A DNA stretch of 64,000 bases from Tranquillimonas alkanivorans. Lineage in GTDB: Bacteria > Pseudomonadota > Alphaproteobacteria > Rhodobacterales > Rhodobacteraceae. Positions 28,031 through 38,136 of the stretch are shown one piece after another. Where the stretch lies: NCBI RefSeq assembly GCF_900115595.1, contig NZ_FOXA01000010.1, forward strand, positions 62,001-126,000, written 5' to 3'. Under the pieces are notes generated by a model. It had not been told where the DNA came from. It was given only the letters and a program-made list of their open reading frames with translations, and made no database searches. Position 1 is the stretch's first letter, and every line of letters begins with the position of its first letter. The position numbers were made by a program, and so were the translations under genes.

Positions 28031-30076
28031 ATGCTGGACGCAAACCGCACCGAGCCGCGGCGCCTGGAATCCTACCTGGCGGGCCGCTGGCAGGCGGGTC
28101 AGGGCGACGGGCAGGTCATGGTCGATGCCGCCACCGGAGATCCGGTCGCCCGCGTCGATGCCACCGGGCTCGACATGCAGGCCGCACTGGACCACGGCCG
28201 CAACGTCGGCGGCCCGGCCCTGCGCAAGATGCGCATCCACGAGCGCGCGCTGATGATGAAGCAGATCGGCCTCGCGCTGATGGAGCAGAAAGAGGAGCTC
28301 TACGCACTCTCCACGCTCACCGGCGCGACCCGGAGCGACGGCTGGGTGGACATCGACGGCGGGATCGGCACGCTGCTGACCTATGCCTCGAAGGGCCGGC
28401 GCGAGCTGCCCAACGGCCACGTCATCCCGGATGGCAACCCGGAGATGCTGTCGAAGGACGGCAGCTTCATCGGCCAGCACATCCTCACCCCGCTGGAAGG
28501 CGTGGCGATACACATCAACGCCTTCAACTTCCCGGTCTGGGGGATGCTCGAAAAGCTCGCTCCGACGTGGCTGGCCGGGATGCCCGCCATCGTGAAACCG
28601 GCGAGCCAGACGTCCTATGTCACCGAACTCTGCGTGCGCAAGATCCTCGAACTCGGCATCCTGCCCGAGGGCGCGTTGCAGCTGATCTGCGGCTCGACCG
28701 GCGACCTGCTCGACCGGGTGACCTGCCAGGACGTCGTGACCTTCACCGGCTCGGCCGCCACGGCGCGCAAGCTGCGCAACACCCCGGCGATCATCGAGCA
28801 CTCGGTCCGCTTCACCGCCGAGGCCGACAGCCTCAACGCCTGCATCCTCGGGCCGGACGTGACGCCGGACAGCCCCGAGTTCGACCTTTTCATCAAGGAG
28901 GTCCACCGCGAGATGACGGTGAAGGCGGGCCAGAAGTGCACCGCCATCCGCCGCGCCATCGTCCCCGCCGACCGGGTCGAGGCCGTGACCGAGGCGCTGC
29001 GCGCCCGCTTCGCCAAGACCACCATCGGCCATCCGGGCACCGAGGGCACCCGCATGGGCCCCCTCGCCTCGGCCGACCAGGTGGCCGAAGTCAGCTCGGC
29101 CATCGAGGCGCTGGCCAGGGAAGCCCGCATCGTCATCGAACAGTGCGAGGTCCCGACCGACGGCGCGTTCTGCGCGCCCTGCGTGCTGGTCTGCGACGAC
29201 CCGCTCAATGCCGTCGCCCCGCACGAGGTCGAGGCGTTCGGCCCGGTCTGCACGCTGATGCCCTATGATACCCCCGAGCAGGCGGTCGCGATCGCCAACA
29301 AGGGCGCAGGCTCGCTCGTCGCCTCGGTCTTCACCGACGACGCGGATGCGGCGCGCACCCTCGGCCTCGGCATCGCGAAGCTGCACGGCCGGGTGCTGTT
29401 CGGCAACCGCGGCTCGGCCAAGACCTCCACCGGCCACGGCTCGCCCCTGCCCCAGATGATCCACGGCGGCCCCGGCCGCGCGGGCGGCGGTCAGGAGCTT
29501 GGCGGCATGCGCGCGGTCGAGCACTTCATGCAGCGCACGGCGCTCCAGGGCACGCCCGACCTGCTGACCGCCGTGGTCGGCAAGTGGATGCCGGGAGCAA
29601 CGCGGCACGAGACCGACGTGCACCCGTTCCGCAAGTCGCTGGCCGAGCTCGAGATCGGGGACACCATCGTGACGGCCCCGCGCCAGGTCACACTCGAGGA
29701 CATCGAGCACTTCGCCAACTTCACCGGCGACACGTTCTATGCCCACATGGACGAGGACGCCGCGAAGCGGAACCCGTTCTTCGAGGGGCGCGTCGCGCAC
29801 GGCTACCTGATCGTGTCCTTCGCCGCCGGGATGTTCGTGCAGCCCGACGAAGGGCCGGTGCTGGCGAACTACGGGGTGGATAACCTGCGCTTCATGACCC
29901 CGGTGAACGCGGGCGACACGTTGCAGGTGCAACTTACTGCCAAGCAGATCACGCCGCGCGAGACCGAGGAGTATGGAGAGGTCCGCTGGGACTGCACCGT
30001 GACCCGCGACGGCGGCGAGGTGGTCGCGCAATACGACGTGCTGACGCTGGTGTCGAAGACCCAGCGCGAGCTCTGA
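28031..30076 (+). CDS. paaZ: Bifunctional oxepin-CoA hydrolase / aldehyde dehydrogenase PaaZ
   Basis: The 681-residue protein has an aldehyde dehydrogenase domain (about 1-520) with Glu 264 (FTAEADSLN) and Cys 303 ([11 protein letters not shown]), each eight residues past the catalytic pair of E. coli PaaZ. A C-terminal MaoC hydratase domain follows ([32 protein letters not shown], about 575-605). It opens the oxepin ring and oxidises the resulting semialdehyde. The intact C-terminal half means no separate hydratase is needed for ring opening. Confidence 0.95.
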   Translation: MLDANRTEPRRLESYLAGRWQAGQGDGQVMVDAATGDPVARVDATGLDMQAALDHGRNVGGPALRKMRIHERALMMKQIGLALMEQKEELYALSTLTGATRSDGWVDIDGGIGTLLTYASKGRRELPNGHVIPDGNPEMLSKDGSFIGQHILTPLEGVAIHINAFNFPVWGMLEKLAPTWLAGMPAIVKPASQTSYVTELCVRKILELGILPEGALQLICGSTGDLLDRVTCQDVVTFTGSAATARKLRNTPAIIEHSVRFTAEADSLNACILGPDVTPDSPEFDLFIKEVHREMTVKAGQKCTAIRRAIVPADRVEAVTEALRARFAKTTIGHPGTEGTRMGPLASADQVAEVSSAIEALAREARIVIEQCEVPTDGAFCAPCVLVCDDPLNAVAPHEVEAFGPVCTLMPYDTPEQAVAIANKGAGSLVASVFTDDADAARTLGLGIAKLHGRVLFGNRGSAKTSTGHGSPLPQMIHGGPGRAGGGQELGGMRAVEHFMQRTALQGTPDLLTAVVGKWMPGATRHETDVHPFRKSLAELEIGDTIVTAPRQVTLEDIEHFANFTGDTFYAHMDEDAAKRNPFFEGRVAHGYLIVSFAAGMFVQPDEGPVLANYGVDNLRFMTPVNAGDTLQVQLTAKQITPRETEEYGEVRWDCTVTRDGGEVVAQYDVLTLVSKTQREL

Positions 30077-30675
30077 TGGCGCGCGTCTATGCCTACGATG
30101 GATTCACGCCCGTCGTGCATCCCTCGGCCTTCGTCCACCCCGAGGCCGTGCTGATCGGCGACACCCATGTCGGAGCCGGGGCCTATATCGGCCCCGGCGC
30201 CACCCTGCGCGGCGACTTCGGCCGGGTGATCGTGGGCGAACGTGCGAACGTGCAGGAAACCTGCGTCATGCACGCCTTCCCCAACAAGGACGTCGTAGTC
30301 GAGGAGATGGGCCATGTCGGCCACGGCGCGGTGCTGCACGGCTGCCGTGTCGGGCGCAACGCCATGGTGGGCATGAACGCGGTGGTCATGGACGATGTGG
30401 TGATCGGCGCGGAAAGCATCGTCGCCGCGCTGGCCTTCGTGAAAGCGGGAATGGAGATCCCGCCCCGATCGATGGTGGTCGGCATGCCGGCCAAGGTCGT
30501 GCGCCAGCTGACCGAGCAGGAGGTCGCCTGGAAAACGCAGGGCACCGGCATCTACGGCCGCCTCGCCGCCGAGGCCGGCACCAAGCTGGTCGAAGCCGAG
30601 CCTCTGAGCGAGGCCGAACCGGACCGCGGGCGTATCGCTGCGCCGGATTACGATCCAAAATATCTAGCGACCTGA
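30076..30675 (+). CDS. paaY: Hexapeptide-repeat protein PaaY (gamma-carbonic-anhydrase-like thioesterase)
   Basis: The 199-residue protein is a left-handed beta-helix of hexapeptide repeats (FVHPEAVLIGDTHVGAGAYI, GPGATLRGDFG) with metal-binding His residues in MHAFPNK and GHVGHGAVLHGC. PaaY works with PaaI in removing dead-end CoA thioesters. Its ATG shares one base with the paaZ stop. It ends the operon. The next 275 bp hold only a weak hairpin (30680-30692) and the promoter area of the TRAP operon. Confidence 0.92.
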   Translation: MARVYAYDGFTPVVHPSAFVHPEAVLIGDTHVGAGAYIGPGATLRGDFGRVIVGERANVQETCVMHAFPNKDVVVEEMGHVGHGAVLHGCRVGRNAMVGMNAVVMDDVVIGAESIVAALAFVKAGMEIPPRSMVVGMPAKVVRQLTEQEVAWKTQGTGIYGRLAAEAGTKLVEAEPLSEAEPDRGRIAAPDYDPKYLAT

Positions 30676-30950
30676 CGAGGCCGAAGCTCGGCGCGGGACG
30701 CGGCGGCCACTGCGGCCGCACTTCCCCAACATTCCGCTCGGACGCCGGAGGCGACGGTCAGCACTGGCGGTAACTCCCCTGCCTTCGCCCCCCACTCTCG
30801 TTCGCGACTCCGGCCGGACCGGTCGGCGAGGATCAGCACGACCCCGTTGCCTGCCCTCAGGTGAGGGTCGCGAGGGCTTGACCCGAAGCGTTCCATGAAG
30901 TTCGATACTGCGGAAGGCAATTTCGCATAGTGGAACTGGGAGGAGAAACC

Positions 30951-32003
30951 ATGGCGAGATCGGTAAAGTACGCCCTCATGGGCGCGCTGATGCTGGGTGC
31001 GGGCGCGGCGAATGCGCAGACCCTCTTTGTGGGAGAGGCGGGGCCCAACCGCGGAGCGCGCGGCGAGTCGCTCAACTTCTTCGCCGAGCAGGTCGAGGAA
31101 ATGTCGGGCGGCGACCTTTCGCTGAACATCCAGTGGGGCGGCGCGCTCTTCAAGGCCGGCGCGGCGCTGTCGGGCATCGCTGACGGCGTGGCCGACATGG
31201 GCACGATCATCGCGGTCTACTTCCCGCAGGAGATGGCACCCTACCGCATCGCGGACATGCCGCTCGAGAACTCCGACGCCTGGGTCGGCATGAAGGCCAC
31301 CGACGACATCATGCGCAGCAACGAGGGCATCCAGAAGCACCTCGCTGACCAGAACCTCGTCTACCTCGGCACGTTCACGACCTCTGCCGTTCATATCGGC
31401 TGCAAGGACACCGCGATCCGCTCGGTCGAGGACATCGAGGGCCTGAAGATCCGCGGCGTGGGCGCCTACGGCGACACCTTCGGCGACATGGGCGCGAACC
31501 TGGTGCCGATGTCGATCTACGACGCCTATCAGGGTCTCGACAGCGGCCTGATTGACTGCTCGCAGACCTACTCCTACGCGACCGCCGCGCTGAAGCAGCA
31601 GGAGGTCATCGACAGCTACACGCTGCTCAACTGGGGCCAGACCGGCGCGCTCGGCGTCTTCATGAACAAGGACGCCTTCGACCGGCTCGCCCCGGAAGCG
31701 CAGGAGATCCTGCTCGAGGCCGGGAAAAACATGTCCGACGAACTGGGCCGCCTGATCACCGCGGACAACGAAGCTGCGATCGAGACCATGCGCGAGGCCG
31801 GTGTAGAGATCATCGAACTGCCCGCCGAGGAGCGTCAGAAGCTCGTCGCAGGCGGCAAGAAGTACATCGACGAGTGGGTCGAGCAGGTATCGGGCATGGG
31901 GCTCGACGGCGAGGCGATGCTCGAAGAGTACCAGGCGCTGCTCGACAAGTACGCGCAGGAGCGTGACGAGCTCGGCTATCCCTGGGAGCGCGAAGAGGGC
32001 TGA
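30951..32003 (+). CDS. dctP: TRAP transporter substrate-binding protein DctP
   Basis: The 350-residue protein starts MARSVKYALMGALMLGAGAA, with a signal peptide ending ANAQ and AGGAG before the ATG. The mature DctP fold includes QWGGALFKAGAALSGIADGV and the GLKIRGVG motif (about 170), whose Arg salt-bridges a carboxylate ligand in the family. It heads a long operon with dctQ, dctM, an IclR regulator and beta-oxidation genes, so an organic acid is the expected ligand. Confidence 0.92.
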   Translation: MARSVKYALMGALMLGAGAANAQTLFVGEAGPNRGARGESLNFFAEQVEEMSGGDLSLNIQWGGALFKAGAALSGIADGVADMGTIIAVYFPQEMAPYRIADMPLENSDAWVGMKATDDIMRSNEGIQKHLADQNLVYLGTFTTSAVHIGCKDTAIRSVEDIEGLKIRGVGAYGDTFGDMGANLVPMSIYDAYQGLDSGLIDCSQTYSYATAALKQQEVIDSYTLLNWGQTGALGVFMNKDAFDRLAPEAQEILLEAGKNMSDELGRLITADNEAAIETMREAGVEIIELPAEERQKLVAGGKKYIDEWVEQVSGMGLDGEAMLEEYQALLDKYAQERDELGYPWEREEG

Positions 32004-32082
32004 TCCTCCCGCCGCGACAGCCGCGCGCCGGTCCACGGCGCGCGGTACGACGACCCTGCCCCCTTTCTTCCGCGAGGTTTCC

Positions 32083-32592
32083 ATGCTGCGCCGCGTCGAG
32101 CGCCTGCTGGTCGATCTGTCCGTGATCTCGGTTCTCGGGCTCGGCCTTTTGATCACCGTGTCGGTGATCCTGCGCGCCGTGTTCAATTCGGGCGTGCCCG
32201 ACACCATCGTCATGGTGCGCGAGCTCATGGTCGCGGCAGTCATCCTGCCGCTGGCCGCCACCACCGCGCACCGGGCGCATATCGTGGTCGAATTCATTTC
32301 GAACCGTCTGCCCCCGCGGGGGCGCGACGCGCTGATCGTCTTCGGCTCGATTTTCGGCCTGCTGGCGCTGGCGCCGCTCCTCTGGGCCGGCTGGCGCGAG
32401 ATGACGCACACGTTCACCTCCGGCGGCTACTTCTTCGGTGACCTGAACCTGCCGAAATGGCCAGGCCGGGTGATCTTCCTAATTGGCATCTCGTTCTGCT
32501 GGGTCCGCCTTGCGCTGATGGTCTTCCACGACCTGCGCGCGATGCGCCGGGGCGAGCCGCTGGCCGAGACAGGCCACGGACCGGAGGTCTGA
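32083..32592 (+). CDS. dctQ: TRAP transporter small membrane subunit DctQ
   Basis: The 169-residue protein starts MLRRVERLLVDLSVISVLGL and has four hydrophobic segments (near 12-35, 45-65, 85-105 and 125-150) with the family's HRAHIVVEFI phrase. It pairs with DctM. dctM begins 2 bp after its stop. Confidence 0.9.
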   Translation: MLRRVERLLVDLSVISVLGLGLLITVSVILRAVFNSGVPDTIVMVRELMVAAVILPLAATTAHRAHIVVEFISNRLPPRGRDALIVFGSIFGLLALAPLLWAGWREMTHTFTSGGYFFGDLNLPKWPGRVIFLIGISFCWVRLALMVFHDLRAMRRGEPLAETGHGPEV

Positions 32593-32594
32593 AC

Positions 32595-33932
32595 ATGGAC
32601 GGAACCCTTGTCGGCCTCGTCGCCTTCGCGACAGTGATCCTGCTGCTCGGCCTGCGGGTGCCCATCGCTTTCGCCCTGGCGGGCGTGGCGAGCATCGGCA
32701 CCTTCGTGATCTTCGCCTTCCGGACCGGCACCTTCATGCCGGAGCGCGCGATCACCCCTACGTCGAGCCTGGTCTTCTCGAACTCCTTCGACCTGATCCA
32801 CTCATACGACCTGTCGATGATCCCGCTTTTCGTGGCGCTGGGTCACATCGCCTACCGCGCCGAAATCACCACCAAGATCTATCACGCCGCCCGCGTCTGG
32901 CTGGCCTCGGTGCCCGGCGGGGTGGCGATGGCCTCGGTCATGGGCTGCGGCGGTTTCTCGGCGATCACAGGGTCCTCCATCGCCTGCGCCTCGACCATGG
33001 GGCGCATCTGTTCGCCGGAAATGCTGCGGATGGGCTACGACAAGCGGCTGGCGACGGCCTCGGTCGCGGCGGGTGGCACGCTTGGCTCTCTGATCCCGCC
33101 GTCGGTCCTTTTCATCATCTACGGCATCTTCACCGAGACCTCGATTTCCGCGCTCTTCCTGGCCGGGATCATCCCGGGGCTTCTGTCGCTCGCCGGCTTC
33201 GTCCTCGTGATCTACGTCTGGGTGCGGCGTGATCCCGCGGCAGCGCCGGCCTTCACCGGCACGATCACCGGGCGTGAACGGGCGCAGGCGGCCATCGAGG
33301 CCTGGCCCGCCGTCGCCCTCTTCATCATCATCGTGGGCGGCATCTACGGCGGTATCTTCACCGCGACCGAGGCTGCGGCGGTCTGCGTCTCCGCCACGAT
33401 CCTCATCGGTTTCGCTCAACGCAAGCTGACGGTCTCGGCGCTATGGGAAAGCCTGCGCGAGACGGTCGTGCAGACAACGTCGATCTTCTTCATCGCTGCC
33501 GGCGCCAAGATCTTCGTGGCCTTCATTGCGCTGACGGGCGTGGCGTCCGAGATCGTCGGCTACGTGACCGAGGCCGAGCTGTCGGTATTCCTGGTCCTCG
33601 TCTCGATCGCGGTCATCTACCTGATCCTGGGAATGTTCCTCGATCCGATCGGGATCATGGTGCTGACGCTGCCACTGATGGTTCCCTTCGTCGAAAGCTA
33701 CGGCTGGGACCTGATCTGGTTCGGCGTCGTCGTCATCAAGCTGCTGGAGATCGGTCTGATCACGCCACCCGTGGGGCTGAACGTCTTCGTCATCTCGGGT
33801 GTCGTCGGCAAGGAGGTTCCGATCGACCGCATCTTCTCGGGCATCCTCAGGTTCCTGAGCGTTGACGTGATCGTACTGGCCCTCATCATGGCCTTCCCGA
33901 TCCTGTCGCTGCTCATACCCACATCCATGTGA
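32595..33932 (+). CDS. dctM: TRAP transporter large permease DctM
   Basis: The 445-residue, very hydrophobic protein has the DctM landmarks SLVFSNSFDLIHSYDLSMIP, GCGGFSAITGSSIACASTMG (about 125) and AAGGTLGSLIPPSVLFIIYG (about 155). It forms the ion-coupled channel of the TRAP system with DctQ. The IclR gene begins 7 bp downstream. Confidence 0.93.
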   Translation: MDGTLVGLVAFATVILLLGLRVPIAFALAGVASIGTFVIFAFRTGTFMPERAITPTSSLVFSNSFDLIHSYDLSMIPLFVALGHIAYRAEITTKIYHAARVWLASVPGGVAMASVMGCGGFSAITGSSIACASTMGRICSPEMLRMGYDKRLATASVAAGGTLGSLIPPSVLFIIYGIFTETSISALFLAGIIPGLLSLAGFVLVIYVWVRRDPAAAPAFTGTITGRERAQAAIEAWPAVALFIIIVGGIYGGIFTATEAAAVCVSATILIGFAQRKLTVSALWESLRETVVQTTSIFFIAAGAKIFVAFIALTGVASEIVGYVTEAELSVFLVLVSIAVIYLILGMFLDPIGIMVLTLPLMVPFVESYGWDLIWFGVVVIKLLEIGLITPPVGLNVFVISGVVGKEVPIDRIFSGILRFLSVDVIVLALIMAFPILSLLIPTSM

Positions 33933-33939
33933 GGCCGTG

Positions 33940-34770
33940 ATGCAGGACACATCCGATACACGCAGCTCGTCCGCCCCCGAAACCGACCGCCGCTTCGCAA
34001 CGACGCTGGCGAGGGGTCTTTCCGTCCTACGCGCCTTCCGACCCTCCGACGACGGGCTTGGGAACGCGGAGATCTCGGAGCGCACGGGCCTGCCAAAGTC
34101 GACCGTTTCGCGGCTGACGTTTACGCTGCAATCGCTGGGTTACCTGAACCACGCGCAGCGGCACGACCGCTACCGCCCCGGCCCCGCGTTACTGGCTCTG
34201 GGAAACGTGGCGTCTTCCTCGATCTCGTTCGTGGAACTGGCCGGGCCCATCATGCAGCGCGTCGCGGACGAGACCGGCACCTTGTCGCTGCTTCTCGTCC
34301 GCGACGATCGCAAGCTGCTTATCGTCAAGACCTGGCGGCCGCGCGGCGTGTCCTCGCTTTGGCTGGAGGTGGGACACCGCGTCCCGTTCCACGGCTCGTC
34401 CTCGGGTCATGCGCTGCTCGGCTCGCTTTCCCAAGCGGCGTTCAAGAGCGCGGTCGAGACGATCGCCGGCGACCGGGGACTGACAGCCGAGCGTGCCGCC
34501 GAGATCCGGCGCGGGGCCTGGGGCCAACTGCTGGCGCAGGGCTTCGTCATCACCAACCCGGACGAGTATTTCGCGCCCAGCATCCACGCAGTCGCCCGGC
34601 CCTTCCAGTCGCGCGACCTGTCCGAGCCGGTGATCTTCACCTGCGGCGCCATGCCCGCCGATCTGAGCCTCGAGCGGATGCGAGACGATCTTGGCCCCCG
34701 GCTGAACGCTGCGGTCCAGGAACTCGAGCGCATCATGGGCCAGAGTTCGACCCTGACGATGCGCGGATGA
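33940..34770 (+). CDS. IclR-family transcriptional regulator
   Basis: The 276-residue protein starts at ATG 33940, with a GTG one codon before it as an alternative. It has an N-terminal winged HTH (GLSVLRAFRPSDDGLGNAEI, SERTGLPKSTVSRLTFTLQS) and a C-terminal IclR effector domain (about 95-270: VGHRVPFHGSSSGHALLG). It sits between the TRAP transporter and the catabolic genes and probably controls the whole operon in response to the substrate or a CoA ester. Confidence 0.9.
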   Translation: MQDTSDTRSSSAPETDRRFATTLARGLSVLRAFRPSDDGLGNAEISERTGLPKSTVSRLTFTLQSLGYLNHAQRHDRYRPGPALLALGNVASSSISFVELAGPIMQRVADETGTLSLLLVRDDRKLLIVKTWRPRGVSSLWLEVGHRVPFHGSSSGHALLGSLSQAAFKSAVETIAGDRGLTAERAAEIRRGAWGQLLAQGFVITNPDEYFAPSIHAVARPFQSRDLSEPVIFTCGAMPADLSLERMRDDLGPRLNAAVQELERIMGQSSTLTMRG

Positions 34771-34843
34771 CACGACGCCGCCCGCCCGGCGGCGACAGAA
34801 GACATGCCGGCGGCACGGCCGCCAGATGAAGGAGGAACGACCC

Positions 34844-36934
34844 GTGACGAACCCGGTCGCCTATGAGCTCGAGGACGGCATCGCCGTCATCACCATCGAC
34901 AACCCGCCCGTGAACGCGCTGGGGCAAGCCGTGCGCCAAGGGTTGTGGGACGCGATGACCCGCTTCGCAGCGGATGCGCAGGCGAACGCGGCGCTGATCG
35001 TCGGCGCGGGCAAGCTCTTCATCGGCGGGGCCGATATCTCGGAGTTCGGCAAGCCGCCACGCGATCCGTGGCTGCCGCGCGTCGTCCAGAGGATCGAGGA
35101 CAGCCCTAAGCCGGTTGTCGCCGCGGTGCACGGTTCGGCGCTTGGCGGAGGTCTCGAGATCGCACTCGGTGCGCATTACCGCGTCGCCATGAAAGGCACG
35201 AAGCTGGGTTTGCCGGAGGTCAACCTGGGTGTCATCCCCGGAGCGGGGGGCACACAGCGCATGCCGCGTCTGATCGGCATCGCCGCATCGCTCGACATCA
35301 TCCCCGCCGGCGGCACGGTCCCGGCGGAAAAGGCTGTCGAGCTGGGCCTCGCGGACAGGCTGGCCGAGGGCGATCCGCGCGAAGCGGGCCTCGCCTATGC
35401 CCGTGAACTGGTCGAGAGCAGCGCCGCGCCCCGCCCGGTCGGGCAAATTCCTTGCCCCGCGCACGACGCCGCCGCGCTTGAAGCCGCCCGTGCCGCCTGG
35501 TCCAAGAAGAGCCGGGGCGAGGTTGCGCGCCTGGCCTCGATCGACGCGGTGGAAGCCGCCACGCGCCTGCCCATCGCCGAGGGCATGGACGAGGAGCGCC
35601 GCATCTTCACCGAGATGATGGAGACACCGCAGCGCGCCGGCCTGATCCATGCCTTCTTCATCGAGCGCAAGGTCTCGCGCCTGCCCGAGATCGAGGGTGT
35701 CGAACCGCGCGACGTCTCGAAGCTGGGCGTGGTCGGCGGCGGCACGATGGGCGCGGGCATCGCGACCGCGGCCCTGCTGCGCGGGCTCGACGTCACGCTG
35801 ATCGAGCGCGACGACGCCTCGGCTGAGAAGGCCGCCGGCACGATCGGCAAGAACCTCGACGGCGCCGTCAAGCGCGGCAAGCTCTCCGCCGACAAGCGCG
35901 AGGCGATCCTCGCGGACGCCTTTCGCACGGCGACGAACTACGACGCGCTCTCCGGGGCCGATCTCGCCATCGAGGCGGTCTTCGAGGACATGGACGTCAA
36001 GAAACAGGTCTTCGAGGAACTCGACAGGGTGATGAAGCCGGGCGCGGTGCTGGCGACCAACACCTCGTATCTCGACGTGAACGAGATCGCGGCCTCGGTC
36101 TCTCGGCCCTCCGACGTGATCGGCCTGCACTTCTTCTCACCAGCCCACGTGATGAAGCTGCTCGAGGTCGTCGTGCCGGACGGCACCGCGCCCGACGTGA
36201 CCGCGACGGCCTTCGCCCTGGCCCGGCGGATGGGCAAGACGGCCGTGCGCGCCGGCGTCTGCGACGGTTTCATCGGCAACCGCATCCTGTCGAAGTACCG
36301 CGCCGCCGCTGACCGCATGGTCCTCGCCGGGGCGAGCCCATATCAGGTGGACCGCGCCGTGAAGGCCTTCGGCTGGCCGATGGGCCCATACGAGATGGGC
36401 GACCTTGCGGGCCTCGACATCGGCTATGCCACGCGCCAGCGCCGGGCCGCCACCCGCGACCCGCGCGACATCGTTCCGACCTGGGCCGACGAACTCTACC
36501 ACCTCGGCCGCCTCGGCCAGAAGACCGGGCGCGGCTACTACATCTACGAGGAGGGCAAGCGCGGCGGAACCGAGGACCCGGAGGTTCTCGCGCTGATCGA
36601 CAAGGCCCGCGCCGAACACGGCGTCACGCCACGCGACTTTATCGACGAGGAGATCCAGCGCCGCTACATGGCCGCCCTCGTCAACGAAGGCGCGCGCGTG
36701 GTGGAGGAAGGCATCGCCCGCCGTCCGCTCGATGTCGACGTGACCTTCCTCTACGGCTACGGCTTTCCGCGTTGGCGCGGCGGCCCGATGTTCTGGGCCG
36801 ACCAGTCCGGTCTGCCGGCGCTGCTGGCGGAAATCGAGGCGTATGCCCAAGAGGATGACTTCTTCTGGCAACCCGCCCCGCTCCTGCAGCGGCTCGTTTC
36901 CGATAACAGCAATTTCGCCAGCCTGAACGGCTGA
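34844..36934 (+). CDS. Bifunctional enoyl-CoA hydratase / 3-hydroxyacyl-CoA dehydrogenase (PimF/FadJ-like)
   Basis: The 696-residue protein starts at GTG 34844, which follows GGAGG by 8 nt; the ATG 18 bp upstream lies in front of that ribosome site and is less likely. The crotonase domain keeps both glutamates (GGGLEIALG, GLPEVNLGVIPGAGG). The NAD domain is at VVGGGTMGAGIATAALL (about 305) and the catalytic His in GLHFFSPAHVMKLLE. It is a paralogue of the protein at 12966-14954. With the thiolase and two dehydrogenases that follow, it resembles PimF of the pimelate operon. Confidence 0.9.
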   Translation: MTNPVAYELEDGIAVITIDNPPVNALGQAVRQGLWDAMTRFAADAQANAALIVGAGKLFIGGADISEFGKPPRDPWLPRVVQRIEDSPKPVVAAVHGSALGGGLEIALGAHYRVAMKGTKLGLPEVNLGVIPGAGGTQRMPRLIGIAASLDIIPAGGTVPAEKAVELGLADRLAEGDPREAGLAYARELVESSAAPRPVGQIPCPAHDAAALEAARAAWSKKSRGEVARLASIDAVEAATRLPIAEGMDEERRIFTEMMETPQRAGLIHAFFIERKVSRLPEIEGVEPRDVSKLGVVGGGTMGAGIATAALLRGLDVTLIERDDASAEKAAGTIGKNLDGAVKRGKLSADKREAILADAFRTATNYDALSGADLAIEAVFEDMDVKKQVFEELDRVMKPGAVLATNTSYLDVNEIAASVSRPSDVIGLHFFSPAHVMKLLEVVVPDGTAPDVTATAFALARRMGKTAVRAGVCDGFIGNRILSKYRAAADRMVLAGASPYQVDRAVKAFGWPMGPYEMGDLAGLDIGYATRQRRAATRDPRDIVPTWADELYHLGRLGQKTGRGYYIYEEGKRGGTEDPEVLALIDKARAEHGVTPRDFIDEEIQRRYMAALVNEGARVVEEGIARRPLDVDVTFLYGYGFPRWRGGPMFWADQSGLPALLAEIEAYAQEDDFFWQPAPLLQRLVSDNSNFASLNG

Positions 36935-36946
36935 GGAGGAAGACAG

Positions 36947-38122
36947 ATGTCCGATCCCGTAATCGTCTCCGTCGCCCGCACCGCCATCGGCAAGGCGGCC
37001 CGCGGCAGCTTCAACCTCACTCACGGCGCGGCGATGTCCGGCCACGTGGCCCGGCATGCCGTCGAGCGGTCCGGCATCGATCCTGCCCTGATCGAGGACT
37101 CGATCTGGGGCTGCGGCTATCCCGAGTATGTCACGGGCGGCAACATCGGTCGGCAGGCCGTGATCCGGGCCGGATTGCCCGTCTGTGTCGCGGGTACGAC
37201 CGTGAACCGCTTCTGCGCCTCCGGCCTGCAAGCGGTCGCCATGGGCGGCCACATGATCGCGGACGAGGGCGCGAAGGCCGTGCTCGTGGGGGGCGTCGAG
37301 AGCATCAGCCTGATCCAGCCCCCGCCGCGCAGCGCGCGCGATCCTTGGATCGAGGAAGTGAAGCCCGACCTTTACATGCCGATGATCGACACCGCCGACA
37401 TCGTGGCCGAGCGCTACGGCATCAGCCGCGAAGCGCAGGACGAGCTGGGCTACCAGTCGCAGATGCGCACCGCGGCCGCTCAGGAGACCGGGCGCTTCGA
37501 CGACGAGATCGTGCCGATGGAGGTCACGAAGCAGGTCACCGACAAGGAGACCGGCGAGACCTCCGAGGTCAAGGCGACCATCGCGCAGGACGAATGCAAT
37601 CGCCCGTCCACCACGCTCGAGGCGCTGTCCAAGCTTCAGCCCGTCCGCGGCGAAGGCAAGTGGGTCACCGCCGGCAACGCCTCGCAGCTTTCGGACGGTG
37701 CGGCGGCGCTGGTGATGATGGACGCCCGGGAGGCCGAGCGCGCCGGGCTCGAGCCGCTGGGCCGCTTCCGTGGCTTCGCCGTCGCCGGGTGCGAGCCCGA
37801 CGAGATGGGCATCGGCCCCGTCTTCGCCGTGCCCCGCCTGCTGGAGCGCAACGGCCTGACCGTCGACGACATCGACCTGTGGGAACTGAACGAGGCCTTC
37901 GCCTCGCAGGCCATCTATTGCCGCGACCGGTTGGGCATCGACAACGACAAGCTCAACGTCAACGGCGGGTCGATCGCCGTCGGCCATCCCTTCGGCATGA
38001 CAGGCGCGCGGATGACGGGCCACCTGCTGATCGAGGGCCGCCGCCGTGGCGCCAAGCTCGGCGTCGTCACGATGTGCGTGGGCGGCGGACAGGGCGCGGC
38101 CGGCCTGTTCGAGATTTTCTGA
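36947..38122 (+). CDS. Acetyl-CoA acyltransferase (thiolase, PimB/FadA-like)
   Basis: The 391-residue thiolase has the nucleophilic Cys in [14 protein letters not shown] (about 88), the His motif [14 protein letters not shown] (about 345) and Cys in [13 protein letters not shown]. It follows the hydratase/dehydrogenase gene by 12 bp and would release acetyl-CoA at the end of each beta-oxidation turn. It differs from PaaJ in its N-terminal region ([20 protein letters not shown]), fitting a general or dicarboxylate thiolase. Confidence 0.92.
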   Translation: MSDPVIVSVARTAIGKAARGSFNLTHGAAMSGHVARHAVERSGIDPALIEDSIWGCGYPEYVTGGNIGRQAVIRAGLPVCVAGTTVNRFCASGLQAVAMGGHMIADEGAKAVLVGGVESISLIQPPPRSARDPWIEEVKPDLYMPMIDTADIVAERYGISREAQDELGYQSQMRTAAAQETGRFDDEIVPMEVTKQVTDKETGETSEVKATIAQDECNRPSTTLEALSKLQPVRGEGKWVTAGNASQLSDGAAALVMMDAREAERAGLEPLGRFRGFAVAGCEPDEMGIGPVFAVPRLLERNGLTVDDIDLWELNEAFASQAIYCRDRLGIDNDKLNVNGGSIAVGHPFGMTGARMTGHLLIEGRRRGAKLGVVTMCVGGGQGAAGLFEIF

Positions 38123-38136
38123 AAACGGAGAGACAC

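Noticed and set aside
28004-30031. 675-codon minus-strand open frame opposite paaZ
   Set aside because: Antisense of a clear paaZ; no motif and no ribosome site.
34826-34843. ATG 18 bp upstream of the chosen start of the second hydratase/dehydrogenase
   Set aside because: It precedes the GGAGG ribosome site; the GTG at 34844 is correctly spaced behind it.
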